55,100 nucleotides of DNA from NCBI RefSeq assembly GCF_030385785.1, contig NZ_JAUEDK010000031.1:1-55100 (forward strand). Reading direction: 5' to 3'. Under the pieces are notes generated by a model that worked only from the letters and a program-made list of their open reading frames with translations, did not search any database and was not told the DNA's origin. Below are positions 48,767 to 55,100 of this stretch, piece after piece. Positions within the stretch are counted from its first letter, which is position 1, and every line of letters begins with the position of its first letter. Origin of the DNA: Crenobacter oryzisoli (GTDB taxonomy: Bacteria > Pseudomonadota > Gammaproteobacteria > Burkholderiales > Chromobacteriaceae). The position numbers and the translations under genes are program-made.

Positions 48767-50143
48767 TCATGCACGGCGCCAGGTAGTGCCTTGCGCGCCG
48801 TCCTCGAGGATCACGCCGCTATTGTGCAGTTCGTCGCGGATGCGATCCGACTCTGCCCAGTTCTTGGCGGCGCGCGCGTCCTTGCGCGCCTGGATCAAGG
48901 CTTCGATCGCCTCGGCGCTCAGCCCGGCCTCGCCGGCCACGCCGTCCTGCAGGAAGGCCACCGGGTCGCGCTGCAACAGGCCGAGCACGCCGCCAAGTGC
49001 CTTCAGTTGCGCGGCCAGCTCCACCGAGTGGGTGCGGTTCACTTCACCGGCCAGCTCGAACAGCACCGCCATCGCCTCGACGGTGTTGAAGTCGTCGTCC
49101 ATCGCGGCCTTGAAGCACTGCGACTGCGGCGCGTCCCAATCCACCTTCACTTCGCCCGTCACCGGCACGTTCTTCAGCGCGGTGTAGAGACGGGTCAGCG
49201 AACCCTTGGCGTCGTCCAGGTGTGCGTCCGAGTAGTTCAGCGGGCTGCGATAGTGCGCGCGCAGAATGAAGAAACGCACCACTTCGGCATCGTACTTCTC
49301 CAGCACCTCGCGGATGGTGAAGAAGTTGCCCAGGCTCTTGGACATCTTCTCGTTGTCGACGCGGATGAAGCCGTTGTGCAGCCAGTAGTTGACGAAGGGG
49401 TGATCGTGCGCGCCTTCGGACTGGGCAATCTCGTTCTCATGGTGCGGGAACTGCAGGTCGGCGCCGCCGCCGTGGATATCGAAGTGTTCGCCCAGCAGCT
49501 GTTCGCTCATCACCGAGCACTCGATGTGCCAGCCCGGACGGCCCTCGCCCCACGGGCTCGGCCAGGACGGTTCGCCCAGCTTCGCCGATTTCCACAGCAC
49601 GAAGTCGAGCGGGTCGCGCTTGTACGGGTCGACGTCGACGCGTTCGCCGGCGCGCAGGTCGTCCAGCGACTTGCCGGACAGCTTGCCGTAGCCCTTGAAC
49701 TCGCGCACCGCGTAGTACACGTCGCCGTTGCTGGCCGGATAGGCTTTGCCCTTGGCGATCAGCTGCTCGATCATCGCGATCATGCCCGGCACGTAGGCGG
49801 TGGCGCGCGGCTCGTGGTCGGGCTTGAGGGCACCCAAGCGTTCGAAGTCCTCGTCCATCGCGGCGATGAAGCGGCCGGTCAGCGCCTCGATCGGCTCGTT
49901 GTTCTCGGCGGCACGGCGGATGATCTTGTCGTCGATGTCGGTGATGTTGCGCACATAGGTCAGGTCGTAGCCCGCAGCGCGCAGCCAGCGACTGACCATG
50001 TCGAACACCACGATCATGCGTGCATGCCCCAGGTGACAGTAGTCGTACACCGTCATGCCGCAAACGTACATGCGCACTTTGCCGGGCTCGATCGGTTTGA
50101 AGACTTCTTTCTGTCGGGACAGGGTGTTGAACAGGGTCAGCAT
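48767..50143 (-). CDS. cysS: Cysteinyl-tRNA synthetase
   Basis: 458 residues, class I synthetase. The HIGH-type motif is HLGHARM (after [10 protein letters not shown], whose Cys binds the catalytic zinc together with later GWHIECSVM and [10 protein letters not shown]). The KMSKS loop is exact ([12 protein letters not shown]). The C-terminal anticodon-binding helical domain follows (about 310-458). It lies downstream of glnS but is separated by that gene's terminator and about 110 bp. Confidence 0.97.
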   Translation of the reverse strand: MLTLFNTLSRQKEVFKPIEPGKVRMYVCGMTVYDYCHLGHARMIVVFDMVSRWLRAAGYDLTYVRNITDIDDKIIRRAAENNEPIEALTGRFIAAMDEDFERLGALKPDHEPRATAYVPGMIAMIEQLIAKGKAYPASNGDVYYAVREFKGYGKLSGKSLDDLRAGERVDVDPYKRDPLDFVLWKSAKLGEPSWPSPWGEGRPGWHIECSVMSEQLLGEHFDIHGGGADLQFPHHENEIAQSEGAHDHPFVNYWLHNGFIRVDNEKMSKSLGNFFTIREVLEKYDAEVVRFFILRAHYRSPLNYSDAHLDDAKGSLTRLYTALKNVPVTGEVKVDWDAPQSQCFKAAMDDDFNTVEAMAVLFELAGEVNRTHSVELAAQLKALGGVLGLLQRDPVAFLQDGVAGEAGLSAEAIEALIQARKDARAAKNWAESDRIRDELHNSGVILEDGAQGTTWRRA

Positions 50144-50251
50144 GGTGAACAGTCTGATATGGGTCGGTAAAAAATCATTCTAACAGAGCCTGTCAAGCCG
50201 CCGGAACCGCCGGCAGCTCACTCCCCCGGTGAACAGGGAGAAACCGGCATG

Positions 50252-50279
50252 AAAAAAGCGGGCCCGCGGCCCGCTTCTT
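50252..50279 (-). terminator. Intrinsic terminator of glnS
   Basis: On the minus strand GCGGGCC-GCG-GGCCCGC followed by TTTTTTC. It lies about 135 bp past the glnS stop, beyond a gene-end repeat, so that repeat is probably transcribed as the glnS 3' UTR. Confidence 0.85.
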
Positions 50280-50324
50280 CATAATATTACCCCCTCCAGC
50301 CAGAGCCTCTGCTCACTCCAGCGC

Positions 50325-50412
50325 AGCGGTCTTGGCCAAGCGTCCGGCCGAAGACAGTACGCAAAGTACGGCGAGACCGGGCAACAACGCCAGGAGGGGT
50401 ACCCAGTGGCGC
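50325..50412 (+). repeat. Gene-end repeat, copy 3 (after glnS)
   Basis: Contains GGCCGAAGACAGTACGCAAA, GTACGGCGAGACC and GCAACAACGCCAGGAGGGG. It aligns in blocks with copies at 27743-27829 and 36303-36383 (inverted). It directly follows the glnS stop codon in the same orientation relative to the gene as the other two. Confidence 0.75.
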
Positions 50413-52098
50413 TTACTTGCTCCAGCTGTCCTTCAGGCCGACGGTGCGGTTGAACACCGCCTTCACGCCCGGCTGGTGCTCGTAGCGGTCGGTGACGAAG
50501 TAGCCGAGGCGCTCGAACTGGAAGCGCGACTCCGGCGCCGCCTGCAGCACCGAGGCTTCCACGAAGGCCGGCACCAGCTTCAGCGACTCCTGGTTCACGA
50601 ACTGGCGGAAGTCGACATAGTCGCCGTCCTCGCCGCGCACCGCGTCAGGGCGCGGCTCGGTGAACAGGCGGTCGTACCAGCGCACCTCGGTCTCGATTGC
50701 GTGCTCTGCCGACACCCAGTGGATCACACCCTTGACCTTGCGGCCTTCCGGGTTCTTGCCCAGGGTGTCGTGGTCGATCGAGCACTTGAGCTCAACGATC
50801 TCGCCGTTAGCGTCTTTCACCACCTCGTCGCACTTGATCACGTAGGAGTAGCGCAGACGCACTTCACCACCGGCGGTAAGGCGCTGCCATTTCGGCGGCG
50901 GCACTTCGGCGAAGTCGTCCTGTTCGATCCAGATCTCGCGGGCAATCGGCACTTCACGCTCGCCGAACTCCGGGTGGTGCGGGTGGAACGGCGCGCTGCG
51001 GCTGGCGGTGACAGCCTCATCGTAGTTGGTCAGCGTCACCTTCAGCGGGTTGACCACGGCCATCACGCGCGGCGAGTCGTTTTCCAGCGTCTCGCGCACC
51101 GCGCCTTCCAGGATGGTCATGTCGATGATGTTCTCGCTCTTCGACACGCCGATGCGCTGGGCGAACAGCTTGATGCCGGCCGGGCTGTAGCCGCGGCGGC
51201 GCATGCCGGCGATGGTGGGCATGCGCGGGTCGTCCCAGCCGGTGACGAGGCCGTCGTTCACCAGCGCCTGCAGCTTGCGCTTGGAGGTCAGCGCGTACAA
51301 GAGTTCCAGGCGCGAGAATTCGATCTGCTGCGGGTGGTTGCCGATGCTGATGTTGTCCAGCACCCAGTCGTACAGCGGACGGTGGTCTTCGAACTCCAGC
51401 GAGCACAGCGAGTGGGTGATGCCCTCGATGGCGTCGGAGATGCAGTGGGTGTAGTCGTACATCGGGTAGATGCACCACTTGTCGCCGGTGCGGTGGTGAT
51501 GCACGCGGCGGATGCGGTAGATGGCCGGGTCGCGCAGGTTGATGTTGGGCGAGGCCATGTCGATCTTCAGGCGCAACGTTTTGCTGCCGTCCGGGAACTC
51601 ACCCTCACGCATGCGAGTGAACAGATCGAGGTTCTCTTCCACACTGCGGTCGCGGTACGGGCTGTTCTTGCCTGGCTCGGTCAGACCGCCGCGGTACTTG
51701 CGCATTTCTTCGGCCGTCAGGTCGTCAACATAGGCCTTGCCGGCCTTGATCAGTTCGATCGCGTAGTCGTACAGGCGGTCGAAGTAATCCGAGGCGTAGC
51801 GCACCTCACCGTTCCAGTGGAAGCCCAGCCAGGCGATGTCCTGCTTGAACGCCTCGACGAACTCTTCCGATTCCTTTTCCGGATTGGTGTCGTCCATGCG
51901 CAGGTTGCACAGGCCGTTATAGTCCTCGGCCAGGCCGAAGTTGATGCAGATGGCCTTGGCGTGGCCGATGTGGGCGAAGCCGTTCGGCTCCGGCGGGAAG
52001 CGCGTCACCACCGAGTTGCGGCGGCCCGTGGCCAGATCGTCGTCGATGATGTTGCGAATGAAGTTGCTGATTACCGGCGCGTTGGTTTCCGTGCTCAT
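50413..52098 (-). CDS. glnS: Glutaminyl-tRNA synthetase
   Basis: 561 residues from ATG at 52098 ([18 protein letters not shown]); 25 open codons upstream lie over the promoter region, where TACAAT (52138-52133) is a likely -10. There is no Shine-Dalgarno sequence, since a pyrimidine tract precedes the start. Class I motifs: [20 protein letters not shown], and KMSKS variant GVSKSENI. The C-terminal anticodon-binding beta-barrels cover about 345-555. Presence of GlnRS implies direct charging of tRNA-Gln, alongside or instead of the amidotransferase route. Confidence 0.97.
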   Translation of the reverse strand: MSTETNAPVISNFIRNIIDDDLATGRRNSVVTRFPPEPNGFAHIGHAKAICINFGLAEDYNGLCNLRMDDTNPEKESEEFVEAFKQDIAWLGFHWNGEVRYASDYFDRLYDYAIELIKAGKAYVDDLTAEEMRKYRGGLTEPGKNSPYRDRSVEENLDLFTRMREGEFPDGSKTLRLKIDMASPNINLRDPAIYRIRRVHHHRTGDKWCIYPMYDYTHCISDAIEGITHSLCSLEFEDHRPLYDWVLDNISIGNHPQQIEFSRLELLYALTSKRKLQALVNDGLVTGWDDPRMPTIAGMRRRGYSPAGIKLFAQRIGVSKSENIIDMTILEGAVRETLENDSPRVMAVVNPLKVTLTNYDEAVTASRSAPFHPHHPEFGEREVPIAREIWIEQDDFAEVPPPKWQRLTAGGEVRLRYSYVIKCDEVVKDANGEIVELKCSIDHDTLGKNPEGRKVKGVIHWVSAEHAIETEVRWYDRLFTEPRPDAVRGEDGDYVDFRQFVNQESLKLVPAFVEASVLQAAPESRFQFERLGYFVTDRYEHQPGVKAVFNRTVGLKDSWSK

Positions 52099-52259
52099 CG
52101 TCAAAAAAGGAGGCGAAAAGAGTAATCGGACGATTGTACCGCAAGCGGCCGGCCGCTGCCGAGCCGGCCGCAAGCCAGATCATGGACGCAGACGCAGACG
52201 CCGGTTGAGGCCGGCCACTGCCAAGTGCAGTACGCCACACAACAGGAAGTCCATCATTT

Positions 52260-53267
52260 TTATTTGCCGCTTAGCCGCTTGCCAAATGAAATTGCATAGG
52301 CGGGAGAGCGAAAAAGCAGGATCGGATCGTTCGTCGGCTCAATCCCGTCCGCCATTACGAGAGGATCGAAATTGATCCTTTCACATTCCGCACCTTTCTG
52401 CGATGTGACGGAGGCAATGGTCAATGTACCGATTTTGACCTCCTTGCGGTTGGAGGGCCAGGACAAGGTCGGATTGTTTTCGGGATCGCCGGGGGCGCCG
52501 ATGGTCAGGATCATGTCCCAGCGAATAGACCCCTGCTTGACTCGGTCGATCAGCCTTTGTTCCAGGAAATTGGGGGGTGAGGACTTGAGTTCATCATCGG
52601 ACAAGCGTTTCTCACCGTCTTGCGGAACAAACCGCCAACGGACCAACGTGGTCTTATTGGCCTGATTCACGAACTTGAACGTGTGAATGCCAAAGTAGCT
52701 GCTATTGGCCCAGCTAACCGGAGGGTTGTTTTTGTCCAAGTAGTCTGCCTGGGGCAAGCTGTCTGGATGGCTTGCCCTGAATGCCTTGATTTTCTCTGGA
52801 TCAGGCTTGCCGGTTACCGGGTCAGGTTTTTTGGAAACAATGTCGTCGAAGAATGTTTGTGGTGTCGCCGCGCCGAACATAGGCGTATTCAACATGGTCA
52901 TGTGCTGCAACTTGCCGTCAGGCAGCCGGAATTCCAAGGCCATGCCTCGAGCACTCTTTGCGGTATCCGGCACTTTGGGATTGCCGCCGGCCAAGGAAAA
53001 GCGGGCGATTACCGGCAGGGGCTTGCCCGAAAAGAGCGCTGAGCGGGTATAGTCGCGTGCAACCGGTGCGCCAATGAATTCACCAGCTGCACAGCTCCCC
53101 TTGATGTGATTGCGCCGTTCTCCCGCGTGAACGCCGAAAGTGCCCTCCAAGGCGGACACAACCTGACCTGCTGTCACCCCTGTTTCTGCCGCCGAGGCAA
53201 ACAGCGTGGAGAGGGAAAGTATTGTCGCCAGTGAAAATGCCGGTAAATGACTTTTTTTGATGTACAT
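52260..53267 (-). CDS. Periplasmic catalase-family peroxidase (SrpA-like)
   Basis: 335 residues; ATG follows AGAGGA. A Sec signal peptide (about 1-26, LATILSLSTLFASA) precedes a reduced catalase core. The distal His is in FGVHAGERRNHIKG, ARFSLAGGNPKVPDTAKSARGMALEF forms the heme pocket region, and the proximal heme ligand is Tyr324 in RSPAYAISFG (R-x-x-x-Y). Much shorter than true catalases (about 480 or more), this group has peroxidase rather than strong catalase activity. Base composition is noticeably less G+C-rich than the housekeeping genes next to it, and it adjoins an insertion sequence, so transfer is plausible. Confidence 0.9.
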   Translation of the reverse strand: MYIKKSHLPAFSLATILSLSTLFASAAETGVTAGQVVSALEGTFGVHAGERRNHIKGSCAAGEFIGAPVARDYTRSALFSGKPLPVIARFSLAGGNPKVPDTAKSARGMALEFRLPDGKLQHMTMLNTPMFGAATPQTFFDDIVSKKPDPVTGKPDPEKIKAFRASHPDSLPQADYLDKNNPPVSWANSSYFGIHTFKFVNQANKTTLVRWRFVPQDGEKRLSDDELKSSPPNFLEQRLIDRVKQGSIRWDMILTIGAPGDPENNPTLSWPSNRKEVKIGTLTIASVTSQKGAECERINFDPLVMADGIEPTNDPILLFRSPAYAISFGKRLSGK

Positions 53268-53366
53268 ATCCTCTTCTTCCGTTTCTAGATAGTGAAGGCG
53301 AGCGGCAAGATCAAACGCGGCGTTGTTAATTACTTTGCCGGTAGGCGGCCCCGGCCCAAATGGACT

Positions 53367-53660
53367 TCAGGCAAGTGCAACCGCCACCTTCAGACCCAGC
53401 CGGTTGAGCGTATTCAGAATGGCACAGCTCACCGGCATCTCGCCGCCTAACGCACAGACTGGCGAGCTGCCATTCCCCACCCCGTAATATGAAGCGCCAC
53501 TAAGGATAGTCTCGATCACACTATGCCGAGGATAGCCTATCCATTTTTTCATAGCCGCCAGCCCAGATGCCTAGCTACCGCCAGGGTAGCATTGCGGGCA
53601 CCCGTGAAATCGCCCCTTCCCACGACCTCCCGTTCCACCTCGGCGGCACACAGACCGCGT
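53367..53660 (-). pseudogene. Decayed fragment resembling an addiction-module antidote protein
   Basis: Two short frames touch (stop and start overlap, TATGA): a 38-codon frame from 53660, with GDFTGARNATLAVARHLGW, and a 61-codon frame (53552-53367) ending CAILNTLNRLGLKVAVALA. The ending recalls antidotes of the HigA-like/TIGR02684 type, whose C-termini read ..L..LGL+L.V.. The rest is not recognisable. I read it as a frameshifted remnant cut by the adjacent IS110 end. A different origin is possible. Confidence 0.3.
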
Positions 53661-53688
53661 TTCATGATGACTTATATGGACGCCTCCC

Positions 53689-53937
53689 GGCTTGGCAAGC
53701 GATGTTCGATGCGGGCTTCGAGATCTGGCTGCAGACTTATATCCGGCCTTTATTGCAGACTCGGAGTCTGCTGGCCCTGATGGAATTCGCAGGGGAAGGC
53801 CTCATCTCCTTGGAGTCCTCGAAGGACTGGCCATCATTCAGGCTTACTTCCCCACGGTCCGACCTGTTCTGCCATCAAGCGCACATCAACCTGCGCAACC
53901 TTTCAGCGATCCACCTCCTAAAGGGTTCGTTAATCTT
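53689..53937 (-). ncRNA. Candidate bridge RNA segment of the right IS110/IS1111 element
   Basis: About 249 nt of non-coding DNA between the transposase stop codon and the distal subterminal repeat, nearly the same length as in the left element. It holds a strong hairpin GCAGACT-CGG-AGTCTGC (53756-53772) and the block CCTGATGGAATTCGC just after it, matching the left element in sequence and order. GGCAAGCGATG after the repeat also resembles TGCCAAGCGCT in the left copy. Conservation amid divergent transposases supports a functional RNA. Confidence 0.5.
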
Positions 53938-54957
53938 TTACGCGGCCTTGGCCACGTAGTCCGTTTGATACGTCCGGCCATGGGCCAACAGCGCCCAGAT
54001 CGTTCGTGCCATCTTGTTGGCCAGCGCTACCACCGCCGCATTGAACGGTCGTCGCGCCAGCAACTGGTCCAGCCAGGGATCGCGCACCTTCTGATGCGTC
54101 GCCACTGCCCTGGCGCCATGAATCAGCAGCGTGCGCAGATACACATCACCGCGCTTGCTGATCCCCAGCAACTTCACTCGCCCGCCGGTGCCGCTCTGGC
54201 GTGGCACCAGGCCGAGGAAGGCGGCAAACTCGCGCCCAGACTTGAATGTCTTGGCATCCCCAATCATTGCTACCGCCGCTGTTGCGGTGAGCAAGCCGAC
54301 ACCCGGAATGGCCATCAGTCGTTTGGCTGCTTCATCTTCCTTCTTCCACACCGCCAGCTTGTGCTCAAGCTCGGCGATGTCTTGGCCCAATGTCTCAATT
54401 CGCTGTAGTTGGCTACGGATCGCTTCGATCACCATCACTGGCAACGTGTCTTCCAGCCGCGCAAGCTCATCAGGAATCCGCTCCAGCGCCTTGTGTCGCC
54501 CCTTTGGCAGCTCGGCTCCGAACTCGTACAACAGCCCGTGTAGCTGGTTAGTCTGCATCGTCCGCATCTTCACCAACTGCTCGCGCATCCGGTGCAACAT
54601 CAGCACGCTTTGCTGGCCTTCGCTCTTGAGCGCGACGAACTTCATCCCTGGCCGCTGCGCCGCTTCCCAGATCGCCTGCGCATCGGCTGCGTCGGTCTTG
54701 TTGCTCTTCACGAACGGACGGACGAACTGCCCGGGAATCAGCCTGACCTCATGCCCAAGCTCCTGGAACAGCCGGCCCCAGTAGTGCGCACTGCCGCAGG
54801 CCTCCATCGCGATCACCGACGTTTCCCGGTTGGCGAAGAACTCGTTCAGTTGCGCCCGTTTCACTTGCCGGCGGCAGATTTCACCGGTAGCGGTATCCAC
54901 CCAATGCAGTTGGAAAACCCGCTTTGCCAGGTCCAGACCGAATGTCGTAATCTTCAT
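53938..54957 (-). CDS. IS110 family DEDD transposase (IS1111 group)
   Basis: 339 residues, intact. The N-terminal RuvC-like domain has GLDLAKRVFQ, AMEACGSAHYWGRLF and KTDAADAQAI. The C-terminal domain has MAIPGVGLLTATAAVAMIG and LLGISKRGDVYLRTLLIHGARAV. It has the same architecture as the left transposase but is diverged throughout the middle region, so it is a separate family member. As an RNA-guided recombinase it would rely on the adjacent non-coding segment for target choice. Confidence 0.93.
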   Translation of the reverse strand: MKITTFGLDLAKRVFQLHWVDTATGEICRRQVKRAQLNEFFANRETSVIAMEACGSAHYWGRLFQELGHEVRLIPGQFVRPFVKSNKTDAADAQAIWEAAQRPGMKFVALKSEGQQSVLMLHRMREQLVKMRTMQTNQLHGLLYEFGAELPKGRHKALERIPDELARLEDTLPVMVIEAIRSQLQRIETLGQDIAELEHKLAVWKKEDEAAKRLMAIPGVGLLTATAAVAMIGDAKTFKSGREFAAFLGLVPRQSGTGGRVKLLGISKRGDVYLRTLLIHGARAVATHQKVRDPWLDQLLARRPFNAAVVALANKMARTIWALLAHGRTYQTDYVAKAA

Positions 54958-55100
54958 ATCGAGCCCTCCTTACCGTTTGTGGTTGTTGCTACACCACCAC
55001 TTTGGCACTTTAGATGCCGTCAGGTATTGCGAGGGCTCCTGTCGTTCTGCAGACCGCCGTCGTCACCTTCGGGCAGGAGGGAGGCGTCCATTACATCTCC

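Larger units (their letters stand above)
53668..55100 (-). mobile_element. IS110 family (IS1111 group) insertion sequence, right-hand element
   Basis: ATGGACGCCTCCC at 53676-53688 and its exact reverse complement at 55079-55091 form 13-bp subterminal inverted repeats around one transposase gene. The outer limit on the right may lie at or just beyond the window edge. It is related to, but distinct from, the element at 290-1683. Both are in the same orientation, 52 kb apart. Confidence 0.8.

Noticed and set aside
48787-52098. glnS and cysS as one operon
   Set aside because: A strong terminator (50252-50279) and a gene-end repeat lie between them. Shared strand alone does not support co-transcription.

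Overview
The window looks like chromosome from a GC-rich betaproteobacterium, probably of the Neisseriales/Chromobacteriaceae type. That is inference from gene content and order: rne and rluC divergent, fur divergent from bamE-dapB, a LiuR-controlled leucine-degradation cluster, a C4-type RpmE, and both N-degron transferases Aat and Bpt. Most of it is ordinary core genome. The two edges are accessory DNA: an IS630-type fragment and an IS110/IS1111 element on the left, and a second, different IS110/IS1111 element on the right.

Layout. 1-3.0 kb: insertion sequences and about 1.3 kb of decayed DNA without a recognisable gene. 3.0-3.5 kb: two identical tRNA-Asn genes with a near-perfect sigma70 promoter, then a 122-bp miniature element inserted inside the rne terminator. 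3.5-13 kb: rne, rluC, a HAD phosphatase, a Rieske protein, sppA, a MotB/MotD-like stator protein, a RutE-type nitroreductase, pyrD and a glycine-zipper lipoprotein. 13-18 kb: fur-aat-bpt on the minus strand, bamE-dapB divergent, and a FecCD/ATPase importer pair. 18-23 kb: prkA-yeaH-spoVR stress operon with a candidate sigma54 promoter. 23-29.5 kb: NudF-PilZ pair, a long acyl-CoA dehydrogenase, GNAT, UPF0149/SEC-C, thioesterase and acyl-CoA ligase genes. 29.6-39.3 kb: liuR and liuA-(NTF2-like)-liuBCDE-aacS, a route from isovaleryl-CoA to acetyl-CoA and acetoacetyl-CoA. 39.4-45.8 kb: a minus-strand operon uxs-galE-ugd-synthase for an unknown extracellular polysaccharide. 46-52 kb: a second copy of the 122-bp element, an ArnT/PMT-type glycosyltransferase, rpmE, cysS and glnS. 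52.2-55.1 kb: a periplasmic catalase-family peroxidase, a decayed antitoxin-like fragment and the second IS110 element.

Most notable observations. (1) Two identical 122-bp elements (18-bp perfect terminal inverted repeats, exact 12-bp target duplications) each sit inside the palindromic stem of an intrinsic terminator, and each carries its own terminator. This suggests a terminator-seeking mobile element that replaces the signal it breaks. (2) A 925-aa polypeptide fuses a processive GT2 synthase to a GH26 glycosidase domain and is encoded with UDP-glucose dehydrogenase, UDP-glucuronate decarboxylase and a 4-epimerase. That implies a polymer built from UDP-xylose, UDP-glucuronate or a 4-epimer. 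(3) Both IS110 elements have a roughly 250-nt non-coding segment between tnp and the subterminal repeat, where bridge RNAs of this group are expected. (4) A three-copy repeat lies directly after the stop codons of three unrelated genes, always in the same orientation relative to the gene.
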